Shown: piece by piece, positions 1-8,527 of the stretch
How positions within the stretch are numbered: position 1 is the stretch's first letter
How the letters are laid out: every line of letters begins with the position of its first letter
Assembly (NCBI GenBank): GCA_017417385.1
Contig: JAFPZF010000081.1
Coordinates: 1 to 62,194, forward strand
DNA from: Bacteroidales bacterium
GTDB lineage: Bacteria > Bacteroidota > Bacteroidia > Bacteroidales > Marinilabiliaceae
DNA: 62,194 bases
Reading direction: 5' to 3'
Notes under the pieces: generated by a model
Database searches by the model: none
What the model was told of the DNA's origin: nothing
What the model saw: the letters and a program-made list of their open reading frames with translations, nothing else
Translations under genes and position numbers: made by a program

Positions 1-290
<290 letters not shown>

Positions 291-370
291 TCTTCAAGCG
301 TCCGGTCTCCTGTTCAAGTGATGTCAAGACATACTGGAGTCAGTCCCCAGAGAAGGCTGACGAAGACATT

Positions 371-482
371 AAGGCGGTTATAGCGGTGGGGTTCCACCTC
401 TTCCCATCCCGAACAGAGAAGTTAAGCCCACTTGCGCCGATGGTACTGCACACGAGTGTGGGAGAGTAGGTTGCCGCCACTT
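371..482 (+). rRNA. 5S ribosomal RNA
   Basis: About 112 nt with the classic 5S landmarks: the GGTGGGGTTCCACCTCTTCCC stretch around 384-405, loop sequence CCGAACAGAGAAGTTAAGCCC at 408-428 and a closing segment with GAGAGTAGGTTGCCGCC near 463-479. The two ends (AAGGCGGTTATAGCGG and the final GCCGCCACTT) can pair. It lies about 80 nt after the 23S end and just before a strong terminator, so it is the last gene of this rRNA operon. The exact ends could be off by a few bases. Confidence 0.95.
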
Positions 483-490
483 AAAACAGG

Positions 491-530
491 CTCCCCCGAG
501 GTCGGAACGGCTTCGGGGGAGTTACTTTTT
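491..530 (+). terminator. Rho-independent terminator of the rRNA operon
   Basis: CTCCCCCGAGG pairs with CTTCGGGGGAG (10 of 11 positions) around a short loop and is followed by a T-rich run (TTACTTTTT). It begins 9 nt after 5S rRNA. Confidence 0.9.
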
Positions 531-691
531 AGGTGTACGAGATGCTTTTTTCAGTTCGGAGTTGTAACGACGGCATTTAGAACAATTTTCCAATTCGGCA
601 CATTTTTAGTTACATTTTGTACAATTTGGTTCTTTTACTTTCAGTTTTACACGTAATATTGCCTAAATCAGAAAATTCAGTACTTTTCTGA

Positions 692-722
692 TTGTATTTA
701 TTTACAATATGTCGTACTTTTG
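692..722 (+). promoter_or_regulatory. Bacteroidetes-type promoter of the first susC operon
   Basis: TTG at 692-694 lies 20 nt before TACTTTTG at 715-722, a perfect match to the Bacteroidetes -7 consensus TAnnTTTG with normal spacing. The predicted transcription start is near 728-730. This decides the start codon of the next gene: the upstream ATG at 709 lies inside the promoter, so the ATG at 769 is used. The stretch from 531 to 690 is AT-rich and shows no gene. Confidence 0.75.
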
Positions 723-768
723 CGTTGTAATTATTCAAGCAAACATACTTAGTTTGAAACAAGCTATA

Positions 769-3700
769 ATGAGAAGACTATTACGAAAAGCTTCCGCCTT
801 GCTCTTTGCTGCGGCGTTGCTGACAGAGGTGCCAGCTCTCGCACAGACCAAGACAATCAGCGGTACAGTGACCGATGCAAGTGGAAACCCACTTCCGGGA
901 GTAGCTGTTGTCGTACCAGGTACGACTCATGGAACAGTAACCGACATCAATGGTCGGTATTCGATTCAGGTCCCGCCTGAGACCACAAACCTACAGGCGT
1001 CGTTTATCGGCTACCAGTCGGGCGACATCAATTTGGCAGAGGGCCAGACGGACGTCAGTCTTGCAGACGAGAGCGTAGATGTCGATGAGGTCATCGTCGT
1101 CGCGTATGGTACATCTAAGAAACAGGCGTTTACGGGTTCTGCAGCTGTCGTCAGCGCAGACGACCTTTCGAAGCGTACGGCTGCTAACGTCACGAGCACT
1201 CTTGCTGGTCAGGTCCCAGGACTTCAGATTCGTGGTAACTCGGGTGACCCAGGTGCTAACAATGGTAAGCTGATGATTCGTGGTATCAGCTCGCTCTTCG
1301 CAGCAACGGACCCTCTCGTAGTAGTTGATGGTGCTCCGTTTGACGGCGACCTTTCTGCTATCCCTACGGGTGATATCGAGAGTGTCACCATCTTGAAGGA
1401 TGCGGCTTCTGCAGCACTTTATGGTGCTCGAGGTGCTTCGGGTGTCATCCTCATCACTACGAAGAAGGGTAACAGCGCACGCAGCGAGATCAACGTAGAC
1501 TGCAAGTGGGGTGTCAACTCTCGTGGTGTCAAGGACTACGACGTCATCACAGACCCTGCCGAGTACATGAAGGCATATTACACGAGCCTCTACAACCGTT
1601 ACTTCTATGAGGACGGTCTGACGGCTGCAGCTGCTAACAAGAAGGCAAACAATAACCTGAACACGCATCTTGGCTACCAGATCTACACTTTGCCTACAGG
1701 CGAGGGCCTCTTCCAGGAGGATGGTACCATGAACCCGAATGCGTCGCTCGGTTACAAGTACACCGGAACGGACGGCAACGTTTACTATATAACTCCGGAC
1801 GATTGGACGGACGCACTTTACTCGCAGACTCCACGTCAGGAATACAACGTCAGTGCAAATGGCGGCAACGAGAAGGGCAACTACTACACGAGTGTTGGCT
1901 TCCTGAAGGATAAGGGTATCATCGAGCACACAGACTTCCGTCGTTTCTCGGCACGTGTTAAGGCTGACTATCAGATCAAGGAATGGCTGAAGGTCAATGG
2001 CAACGTCAACTACGTGAACTCTAAGGCCTTGAGGAACTCTGGTATCTCATATTCTGGTGATGGAGAGGCCGAGAGTCCGGAGCTTAGCGAGAACAATGCC
2101 ATGTACTTCGTGTCGAGCATCGCACCAATCTATCCGATTTACGTTCGTACAATCGATGCTAATGGCAACCCAGTCATTATGAAAGATGCTTACGGTGAGA
2201 ATCTTTACGACTTCGGTAAGGGTGCTGACTTCGGTGGCTATGCGCCTGAGACTGGAGTGGCTAATTTCAACCGTTCCTCTTCGTTCCTCTCTGGTAACCC
2301 AATAGGTAACAACGTCTACAACTATGTCGAGACGACGCGCAACATTCTAAACTCGTCTCTTGGATGCAGCTTCTCATTCCTCGACCACTTCAAGATTGAT
2401 GTCACGAGCAGCTTGATTATTGTCGGCTCAATGTTTACCGACTATCAGAACTCTCGCTATGGTTCGAAGAAGTCTGTCGGTGGCACGGTCCAGAAGGTGT
2501 TCACGAACAATATCCGTCAGAACCACGTCCAGACGATCAACTATTTCAACACTTTTGCTGAGGTCCACAACTTGACGGTGATGCTCGGACATGAGTACCA
2601 TGACCGTCGTCAGCATCAGTTGCAGGCGGACGCTCAGGGTAGCTTCTCTTCTGCTATCAAGGAGATTAACGCCTTCGCAAAGAAGGTTGATAGCAAGTCT
2701 AGTGAGACACGCTACAATGTCGAGGGTATCTTTGGCAACCTCCAGTACAACTATCTCGAGAAGTATTATGCACAGGGCAGTTATCGTCGTGACGCATCCA
2801 GCCGTTTCGCAAAGGAGCATCGTTGGGGTAACTTCTGGTCAGTCGGCGCATCTTGGATGATATCCAAGGAGGATTTCATGAGCGGCCTTAGCTCAATCTT
2901 CGACGAACTGAAGGTCAAGTTCTCTATCGGTCAGCAGGGTAACGACAACATCGGCAACTATGCTTACACTGACCTCTACAACCTCGAGAAGTCTTCAGAC
3001 TCCTCTATGGGTGCAAACTTCGCTCGTCAGGGCAACGAGAAGATTACCTGGGAGACGACTACGAACATGAACACAGGTATCGAGTTCAGCCTCTTCTCAA
3101 GGAGACTTTCTGGTAGCTTCGACTTCTACAACAAGAAGACGACTGACCTTCTCTTCTCGCTTAACGTCCCTGAGAGTACAGGAACTCGAAACTATTACGC
3201 CAACATCGGTGACATCCGTAACCGTGGTTTCGAGCTTTCTTTGAATGGCTCAGTTATCCATACGGACGACCTCGACTGGTCTATCAATGCTAACATCGCG
3301 CACAACGGTACTGAGATCCTGAAGCTCCCTGAGAGCAAGAAGCCGCAGATTTCGACTGCAAGTGGCAATGTCGGTTACGGTAACGGATTCCTCCGCTACA
3401 GTGTCTGGTATGAGGAGGGTAAGGGACTCAACAACTATATGACCCGTGCTTACGCTGGTGTCAACGAGAAGGGTGAGGCTCTCTACTACTATGATGACGA
3501 ACTCAGCCCAGCTGGTGGCAAGGTTGAGAACAATACGACAAGTGCTCCTGCAAAGAAAAAGAGCGGTGTCACGACCGAGCCTAGCTATGCTAGCTACTAT
3601 GAGACTGGCTCTCTCCTGCCTAAGTTCTACGGTGGTTTCGGCTCTACCTTTAATTGGAAGGGCATCGATGCAAGTGTAGCATTCGACTACCAGATAGGTG

Positions 3701-4116
3701 GCAAGATCTACGACGCTCGCTATGCAAGCCTTATGTCTCCTGCAGCTCGTGAGAAGAACGACCCAGGTCAGAACTACCACAAGGATTGGCTCCGTAGCTG
3801 GTCTCCGACCAATACAAGCAGTGACATTCCTCGTTGGCAGCAGGGTGACGAGAAGAGCTTCAACGCTTCTGATCGTTTCTTGACCAACGCAAGCTACCTC
3901 AACTTCAGCTCTGCTGTCGTAGGATACACGTTGCCGAAGGACCTCAGTGAGCGCATCCGCATGAATAAGATTCGTGTCTATGCGAGTGCAGAGAACATCA
4001 CTTTCTGGTCTGCTCGTCAGGGTCTCGATCCTCGCTACTCTTACAAGGAGACTGAGTCAGTGTCCAACTATAGCCCAGTCAGGACAGTATCTGGTGGCAT
4101 ACAGTTGCAATTCTAA
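769..4116 (+). CDS. SusC/RagA-family TonB-dependent outer-membrane transporter
   Basis: A 1115-residue outer-membrane beta-barrel that imports a ligand captured by its SusD partner, using TonB energy. Visible parts are a signal peptide (about 1-26, ending in ALAQ), a carboxypeptidase-regulatory-like Ig domain (about 29-105, starting ISGTVTDASGNPLPG), the DEVIVVAYG segment, a plug with the SusC signature LYGARGASGVILITT, and the barrel ending in an aromatic residue (GGIQLQF). The length is normal for the family. I start at 769 because the ATG at 709 is inside the promoter and 769 gives a clean signal peptide. It is followed after 6 nt by susD. Codons are strongly biased to CGT, GGT, GTC and AAC, unlike most genes in the window, which suggests very high expression. 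The substrate is not evident; no glycosidase or peptidase is attached. Confidence 0.93.
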   Translation: MRRLLRKASALLFAAALLTEVPALAQTKTISGTVTDASGNPLPGVAVVVPGTTHGTVTDINGRYSIQVPPETTNLQASFIGYQSGDINLAEGQTDVSLADESVDVDEVIVVAYGTSKKQAFTGSAAVVSADDLSKRTAANVTSTLAGQVPGLQIRGNSGDPGANNGKLMIRGISSLFAATDPLVVVDGAPFDGDLSAIPTGDIESVTILKDAASAALYGARGASGVILITTKKGNSARSEINVDCKWGVNSRGVKDYDVITDPAEYMKAYYTSLYNRYFYEDGLTAAAANKKANNNLNTHLGYQIYTLPTGEGLFQEDGTMNPNASLGYKYTGTDGNVYYITPDDWTDALYSQTPRQEYNVSANGGNEKGNYYTSVGFLKDKGIIEHTDFRRFSARVKADYQIKEWLKVNGNVNYVNSKALRNSGISYSGDGEAESPELSENNAMYFVSSIAPIYPIYVRTIDANGNPVIMKDAYGENLYDFGKGADFGGYAPETGVANFNRSSSFLSGNPIGNNVYNYVETTRNILNSSLGCSFSFLDHFKIDVTSSLIIVGSMFTDYQNSRYGSKKSVGGTVQKVFTNNIRQNHVQTINYFNTFAEVHNLTVMLGHEYHDRRQHQLQADAQGSFSSAIKEINAFAKKVDSKSSETRYNVEGIFGNLQYNYLEKYYAQGSYRRDASSRFAKEHRWGNFWSVGASWMISKEDFMSGLSSIFDELKVKFSIGQQGNDNIGNYAYTDLYNLEKSSDSSMGANFARQGNEKITWETTTNMNTGIEFSLFSRRLSGSFDFYNKKTTDLLFSLNVPESTGTRNYYANIGDIRNRGFELSLNGSVIHTDDLDWSINANIAHNGTEILKLPESKKPQISTASGNVGYGNGFLRYSVWYEEGKGLNNYMTRAYAGVNEKGEALYYYDDELSPAGGKVENNTTSAPAKKKSGVTTEPSYASYYETGSLLPKFYGGFGSTFNWKGIDASVAFDYQIGGKIYDARYASLMSPAAREKNDPGQNYHKDWLRSWSPTNTSSDIPRWQQGDEKSFNASDRFLTNASYLNFSSAVVGYTLPKDLSERIRMNKIRVYASAENITFWSARQGLDPRYSYKETESVSNYSPVRTVSGGIQLQF

Positions 4117-4122
4117 TCAAAC

Positions 4123-5784
4123 ATGAAGATGAAAACATTAAATATAGCAATCCTTTTTGCTGCAGCAGCTGGTCTCGCCTCTTGTATTGACGAGGTTGAG
4201 CCTAAGAGCTCATCAGCAACGAAAGAGCAGGTCTTTGCGGTTCCTAGCGCTTTCCAGGGTTTCGTCGACAACCTCTCTACTAGCCTCAGTGGTCAGTTCA
4301 TCTATGGTACCGACGATGATTCTTACCCTTACGACTTCGGTTACCCTTCGATGATGCTCATGCGCGACGTGATGGGTCAGGATGTCGTCTGCACCGGTAC
4401 TTGGTTCAGCATGTGGTATCAGTGCTACGCACTTCGTGCCAACACCCGTTACGCTCAGTATCCTTGGACGGTCTACTACGGCTGGATCAAGACTTGTAAC
4501 ATGATTATCGGCAACGAAGTTGAAGATCGCAAGCGTGTCGGTATAGGTAGGGCTTACGCAACGCGTGCTATGCTCTACAGCGACCTCGCTCAGCTCTACG
4601 CTTCTAAGACGTATGCTATCGACAAGAACTGCAAGACTGTTCCTATCGTCGACGAGAATACCACTGCTGACGATGCTACTCACAACCCAAATGCAACCAA
4701 CGAGCAGATCTGGGAGTTCATTCTCTCCGACCTCAACAAGGCTGAGGAGTACCTCCAGGACGCTAAGTTCGATGTCTACGAGATCTCTCTCCCTGTAGTT
4801 TACGGTCTCAAGGCTCGCGCCTACCTCATCATGCAGCGTTGGGCTGAGGCTGAGAAGTACGCTAAGCTCGCTCAGGAAGGTTTCACTATGATGAGTAAAG
4901 AGCAGTGGACTGATCAGATGACTGGTTTCAACACTCCTAACAGCTCTTGGATGTTCGGTGTCAAGTACAACGAGGATGATGCTAATATCCGTCTCAACGA
5001 CGGTGACTCTAGCTGGGCTGCTCAGATGTGTATCGAGATCAATCCTGAGACTTCTGGTTGCGGCTACGCTGCTAACTATGGTCAGCCTAACTGTATCGAC
5101 CGTCACCTCTTCGAGACTATTCCTGCGAGTGACTTCCGTCGTGATGTCTTCGTTGACTTCGCTGTTGACGAGATGTCGAAGGCTGACGCTACTGAATACA
5201 TCAGCCGCTACACGGAACACCCAGAGTGGATTGTCAAGAATGGCAACAGCTCCCTTAAGACCAACGGTGGTGGCCTCGAGCTCAAGTTCCGTCCTACCGG
5301 TGGTAAGGAAGGTCGTGACAATCAGCTCATCGGTTTCGCTGTCAGCGTGCCTCTCATGCGTGTCGAGGAGATGAAGCTCATCGAGGCTGAGGCTGCTGGT
5401 ATGCAGGACGAGGGCCGTGGTATCGCTCTCTTGACTGAGTTCGCTCAGACTCGTGACGAGAATTATGTCTATGGCAAGCACAACGAGGCTTACGGCTCTG
5501 CTTCTATTGCTACTGCGTTCCAGAACGAGATCTGGTGGCAGCGTCGTGTAGAGCTTTGGGGTGAGGGCTTCAGCGGCTTCGATATGAAGCGCTACAACAA
5601 GGGTATCATCCGTAGCTACGAGAACACCAACCACCTCGACAACTACCAGTGGAATACTGCTACGCCAGCTGATTGGATGACGTTCATTATCCCTAACACG
5701 GAGCGTGACTACAACCTCTCTTGCGATCAGACTTCTACCCCGATCGCTCCTAGTGGCAACTCAACTCCAACGGTTATCTTCTAA
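4123..5784 (+). CDS. SusD/RagB-family nutrient-binding lipoprotein
   Basis: A 553-residue cell-surface lipoprotein that captures the ligand above the SusC barrel. The signal peptide ends in lipobox LASC with Cys21. The body has the helical TPR-like SusD arrangement: an N-terminal segment around AYATRAMLYSDLAQLYAS, a central loop region, and late family motifs around EEMKLIEAEAAG and EIWWQRRVELWGEGF. It ends in the usual Asn/Pro-rich tail. It starts 6 nt after susC and shares its strong codon bias (CTC, CGT, GCT), so the two are surely co-expressed. The ligand is unknown. RagB-like proteins can bind peptides as well as glycans, so a sugar substrate should not be assumed. Confidence 0.93.
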   Translation: MKMKTLNIAILFAAAAGLASCIDEVEPKSSSATKEQVFAVPSAFQGFVDNLSTSLSGQFIYGTDDDSYPYDFGYPSMMLMRDVMGQDVVCTGTWFSMWYQCYALRANTRYAQYPWTVYYGWIKTCNMIIGNEVEDRKRVGIGRAYATRAMLYSDLAQLYASKTYAIDKNCKTVPIVDENTTADDATHNPNATNEQIWEFILSDLNKAEEYLQDAKFDVYEISLPVVYGLKARAYLIMQRWAEAEKYAKLAQEGFTMMSKEQWTDQMTGFNTPNSSWMFGVKYNEDDANIRLNDGDSSWAAQMCIEINPETSGCGYAANYGQPNCIDRHLFETIPASDFRRDVFVDFAVDEMSKADATEYISRYTEHPEWIVKNGNSSLKTNGGGLELKFRPTGGKEGRDNQLIGFAVSVPLMRVEEMKLIEAEAAGMQDEGRGIALLTEFAQTRDENYVYGKHNEAYGSASIATAFQNEIWWQRRVELWGEGFSGFDMKRYNKGIIRSYENTNHLDNYQWNTATPADWMTFIIPNTERDYNLSCDQTSTPIAPSGNSTPTVIF

Positions 5785-5803
5785 TTTTTTAGCAACTATC
5801 AAG

Positions 5804-6619
5804 ATGAAGAAATTCAATATATTTCTCTCGCTTGCAGCACTCCTCTTCGGAGCTGCTGCCTGCGAGGAGGATCCCGAGGGAACTCTCGCCGGAAGTGACA
5901 GCACGCCTGTCATCACGGTCTACCAGTACGACATCAACGGCGATACGGACGCCAACGGCAACCCTATCGACGCTGACTCCAACACTAAGCTCCGTCTTGC
6001 TGCCAACTCTTCTGTTCAGTCTGCAATCGTTTTCTACGAGCCTGTAGCTGACTACGAGAACCGCATCAAGGGTGGTAAGGAGGCTTACGCTGAGTATGCT
6101 GCTGCCAATGGCTCGCAGGTCTCTGTTACGCCTGGCGCTGCAGTCGATACCTATGTCGCTCTCCCTCTCGGTGAGCAGATGGTGACGGTCGTCGCTGTCG
6201 GCAACGGCGCCAAGACCTGCCAGTCTGTATCTTTCACGAGTGTCACCTGGACTGACGTTCGTACTGACCACTTCTTCAATGCTTACTTGGGTTACGATGG
6301 CCAGTATACTCTCCAGCGTAACGATATGAATGGTGATCAGTATCGTATCAAGGGTCTCTTCGGTGCACGTAGCCTCGTGTTCAACATCAATCGTGGTGCC
6401 GATGGCGAGCCTGTACGTTTCTCTAGTGGTACGTTCATCACTGTGCCTAAGCAGCAGACTAACAAGTCTTCTAAGGATTATGGCGCTATCTCTGTCGCGG
6501 GTGTTGAGGACAACTGCGCTCTCTTCGACGACTACTCTGTCTACATGGTTTGGGATGTGACTGTCTCCGCTGGCTCTTTCGGTCAGAAAGAGGCTACATT
6601 TGCTATGGACGAGGAATAG
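5804..6619 (+). CDS. Surface lipoprotein, third gene of the SusCD operon
   Basis: A 271-residue lipoprotein; signal peptide MKKFNIFLSLAALLFG followed by lipobox AAAC. I chose the ATG at 5804, 19 nt after the susD stop, because longer forms overlap susD and lack a signal peptide. After the Cys comes an Asp/Asn-rich linker and an apparent Ig-like segment (about 40-140). The second half (about 150-271) is beta-rich and I do not recognise it. By position it resembles SusE/SusF-type accessory glycan-binding lipoproteins, but no homology to them can be claimed from reading. It is the last gene of the operon: a strong terminator follows 22 nt later. Confidence 0.85.
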   Translation: MKKFNIFLSLAALLFGAAACEEDPEGTLAGSDSTPVITVYQYDINGDTDANGNPIDADSNTKLRLAANSSVQSAIVFYEPVADYENRIKGGKEAYAEYAAANGSQVSVTPGAAVDTYVALPLGEQMVTVVAVGNGAKTCQSVSFTSVTWTDVRTDHFFNAYLGYDGQYTLQRNDMNGDQYRIKGLFGARSLVFNINRGADGEPVRFSSGTFITVPKQQTNKSSKDYGAISVAGVEDNCALFDDYSVYMVWDVTVSAGSFGQKEATFAMDEE

Positions 6620-6641
6620 TATAATAGACCAAATAAAACTT

Positions 6642-6681
6642 CAACGCCTGCTCAAGCTCTCTTGGGCAGGCGTTGCTTTTC
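6642..6681 (+). terminator. Rho-independent terminator of the first SusCD operon
   Basis: A 15-bp stem, CAACGCCTGCTCAAG against CTTGGGCAGGCGTTG (one G-U pair), with a 4-nt CTCT loop, followed by CTTTTC. One of the strongest terminators in the window. Confidence 0.92.
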
Positions 6682-6707
6682 TTGTCAGATTATGTCCTTC
6701 TCTCCCC

Positions 6708-6878
6708 TTATGCTGGCTGCCACTTGCAGCGCACTGGCGACACTATCGCTCCCTCCTTCTTCAGCTCCGCAAAGGCCTTGTCGACTTCCTTCCTGTCGGC
6801 TTCGAGCGCCTTCGCTACTTCTCCTGCCGAGACTGGCTTTCCCGCCTCTTTCATGGCTTTCAATACTTCGTCTTTCAT
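6708..6878 (-). CDS. Small winged-helix DNA-binding protein (56 aa)
   Basis: A 56-residue protein from ATG at 6878 to TAA at 6708. The sequence reads as one compact helix-turn-helix unit: VLKAMKEAGKPVSAGEVAKA, then DRKEVDKAFAELKKEGAIVS, ending in PVRCKWQPA. This is the layout of small winged-helix regulators of about 60 residues that I associate with Bacteroidetes and archaea. Its ATG overlaps the stop of the upstream ohrR-like gene by 4 nt (ATGA), so the two are translationally coupled. It is the third gene of a gpx-ohrR operon. It is short enough to be missed by gene callers. No ligand domain is visible; it may act as a dimer. The DNA target is unknown. Confidence 0.8.
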   Translation of the reverse strand: MKDEVLKAMKEAGKPVSAGEVAKALEADRKEVDKAFAELKKEGAIVSPVRCKWQPA

Positions 6879-7342
6879 ATTCTTGCAGTTTTTGTTTCCT
6901 GTTCCTTCTTGTTTAGCGTCTCTATGATGCTGTCGAGGCTTCCCTTCATCTCCTCATATCCCTCTATGTCTATCGGACAGCTGCTCAGGCTCTTTATCAT
7001 CCCTTTCGGGACGCTCAGTGCCTTCTCCTCCATAGCCTTCCCACTCTCCGTGAGGCCGACTATGTGCTGACGCTTGTCCCCCTCTGCTGTCTTCCGTGTC
7101 AGTAGTCCCGCCTTCTCCATTCTCTGAAGTAGCGGTGTGACTGTGTTCGACTCTAGGTATAGCTTGTGCGCTATGTCGTTCACCCTCTGGCCGTCCTCCT
7201 CCCACAATACCATCATGACGAGATACTGCGGATACGTTATCCCGAGCTCGTTCAGCAGCGGAGTGTACGCCTGTGTGATGAGTCTGCTCGCCGTGTACAG
7301 CCTGAAGCACAGCTGGTTCTCTATCCTTAGCTCTTCGTGCAT
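6875..7342 (-). CDS. ohrR: OhrR-type MarR-family organic-peroxide-sensing repressor
   Basis: A 155-residue MarR-family winged-helix regulator. The N-terminal segment ENQLCFRLYTASR and the following LNELGITYPQYLVMMVLWE closely follow Bacillus OhrR, with the peroxide-sensing Cys at position 12. The recognition helix region is YLESNTVTPLLQRMEKAGLL, and the wing is TRKTAEGDKRQHI. OhrR proteins repress peroxidase genes until the Cys is oxidised. The gene starts 2 nt after the glutathione peroxidase stop and overlaps the small winged-helix gene by 4 nt, so it is in the operon it most likely controls. Two matching palindromes around the promoter upstream of gpx are candidate operators. No ohrA gene is visible in the window. 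Confidence 0.9.
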   Translation of the reverse strand: MHEELRIENQLCFRLYTASRLITQAYTPLLNELGITYPQYLVMMVLWEEDGQRVNDIAHKLYLESNTVTPLLQRMEKAGLLTRKTAEGDKRQHIVGLTESGKAMEEKALSVPKGMIKSLSSCPIDIEGYEEMKGSLDSIIETLNKKEQETKTARI

Positions 7343-7344
7343 CT

Positions 7345-8154
7345 TTATAGCATCTCCTCTATGCTCTTCGCTATCTCCTCAGGTTCTGCCGTCGGCTCAA
7401 AGCGTATCACCTTCTCCCCGTCCTTCGAGATTAGGAACTTTGTGAAGTTCCACTTGATGTCCGGCTTCTTGTCATACTCTGGGTCCTGCTTCCTCATCAT
7501 GTCGTCCAATAGCTTCCCGAGCTTGTGCTTCTGGTCGAAGCCTCCAAAGCCTGCCCTGCTCTTCAGGTACGTGAAGATGGGATGCTCCCCCTCCCCGTTT
7601 ACCTCTATCTTCTTCATCATCTGGAACGTCACTCCGAAGTTCAGTTGGCAGAACTCTACTATCTCCTTGTCTGTCCCAGGGTCCTGACCGGCGAATTGGT
7701 TGCACGGGAACCCGATGACCTCCAGTCCCTTCGCCTTGTACTCCTTGTTCAGCTTCTCCAGCCCCGCAAACTGTGGCGTGAATCCGCACTTGCTCGCCGT
7801 GTTGACTATCAGTAGCACCTTGCCCTCGAACTTCGAGAAGTCCAGCTCCTCGCCCTTGTTCGTCAACGCCTTGTAGTCGTAAATCTTTGTCATCTTATTG
7901 TTGAAATTAAATCGTTCACGATGCAAGTTAGCATTATTATTTTGTATCGCAAGCGATTTGTCTGTGTTTTTTTCTCCCTCCCCTTCGATTGCTCCTTCTG
8001 TTGTTCCTGTAACGCTCTGACTTACTGTGTCTTCTGGCGTTGTTGCCTTGTCTGTGTTCGTGCTCTCTCCACTCCTTCCGCAGGCACTGAGTGCTACCAT
8101 CGCCGCCACAACGCTGCCGATTAGCCACTTCTCTGATTGTTTCCTCTGTCTCAT
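7345..8154 (-). CDS. Glutathione-peroxidase-family thiol peroxidase with two in-frame starts
   Basis: The enzyme domain reduces peroxides. Counting from the inner ATG at 7893 (182 aa), Cys36 in NTASKCGF is the peroxidatic residue (Cys, not selenocysteine), Cys64 lies in GFPCNQF, and Cys82 in EFCQLNFG is where thioredoxin-type members have the resolving Cys. WNFTKFL is also present. The frame continues without a stop to an ATG at 8154, which adds 87 residues: a good lipoprotein signal peptide with lipobox LSAC (Cys25), a Thr/Glu/Gly-rich linker, then an Asn-rich stretch that looks like translated promoter DNA. A promoter with two palindromes lies inside this extension, just before 7893. So two products are possible, a membrane lipoprotein (8154) and a cytosolic enzyme (7893). 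I am sure of the enzyme and unsure of the start. First gene of the gpx-ohrR operon. Confidence 0.88.
   Translation of the reverse strand: MRQRKQSEKWLIGSVVAAMVALSACGRSGESTNTDKATTPEDTVSQSVTGTTEGAIEGEGEKNTDKSLAIQNNNANLHRERFNFNNKMTKIYDYKALTNKGEELDFSKFEGKVLLIVNTASKCGFTPQFAGLEKLNKEYKAKGLEVIGFPCNQFAGQDPGTDKEIVEFCQLNFGVTFQMMKKIEVNGEGEHPIFTYLKSRAGFGGFDQKHKLGKLLDDMMRKQDPEYDKKPDIKWNFTKFLISKDGEKVIRFEPTAEPEEIAKSIEEML
7911..7922. promoter_or_regulatory. Candidate OhrR operator, copy 1
   Basis: A perfect inverted repeat, ATCGT-TC-ACGAT, next to the -7 element of the inner gpx promoter and near the expected transcription start. It shares the pattern ATCGYNNRCGAT with a second copy at 7946-7957. A bound repressor here would block transcription of gpx-ohrR. 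Confidence 0.5.
7923..7952 (-). promoter_or_regulatory. Inner promoter of the gpx-ohrR operon
   Basis: On the minus strand TTG (7952-7950) lies 19 nt before TAACTTGC (7930-7923), close to the Bacteroidetes pattern. The predicted start of transcription is near 7916, giving a leader of about 23 nt before the ATG at 7893. Confidence 0.55.
7946..7957. promoter_or_regulatory. Candidate OhrR operator, copy 2
   Basis: A perfect inverted repeat, ATCGC-AA-GCGAT, covering the -33 element of the inner gpx promoter. Its centre is 35 bp from that of copy 1, so the two bracket the promoter. Confidence 0.5.
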
Positions 8155-8461
8155 GTCTCTATTGTTGTTTATGTTTGTTCTCTATCCCGTTCCTGTTCGC
8201 CCCCCATTCTTCCGTCTTCTTTCCCGTCTCCCCGCTCTCGCTTAGCCTCCTTTTTCTATCCCCCCCTCTCTCTCTCGTATATTTTCTGTTTCTTGTTCTC
8301 CCCGTCGTTATCAGCCGGTCTGTTTCCCTTGCCATCCTCCTTATCCCTCCCCGTTCGTCGCCTTTCCTCTTTTGTGTATGCAATATCCCCTTCCCCTCTT
8401 CCTCTGTTCTCCCGTGTCCTCTCTTTGGTCTTTCCTTTTAGGCTATTTCCCCCTCTTTGGG

Positions 8462-8527
8462 TTAGTCTTGGATTAGCTCTGGGTTAGACTTGGTATAGAC
8501 CTGTATTAGCCTTGCTATGGTCTATGT
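8462..8527 (+). repeat. 11-bp repeat array, copy A (6 units)
   Basis: Six consecutive 11-mers fit TTAGNCNTGGN: TTAGTCTTGGA, TTAGCTCTGGG, TTAGACTTGGT, ATAGACCTGTA, TTAGCCTTGCT, ATGGTCTATGT. The last two are degenerate. The spacing is exact, about one DNA helical turn per unit. Confidence 0.8.

Noticed and set aside
709-768. Upstream ATG of the first susC gene
   Set aside because: The promoter -7 element (715-722) lies downstream of this ATG, and the extension spoils the signal peptide.
4213-5634. 473-codon open frame on the minus strand opposite susD
   Set aside because: It is the mirror of a strongly codon-biased gene, lacks any recognisable domain and has an unnatural Val/Thr/Ser/Leu composition.
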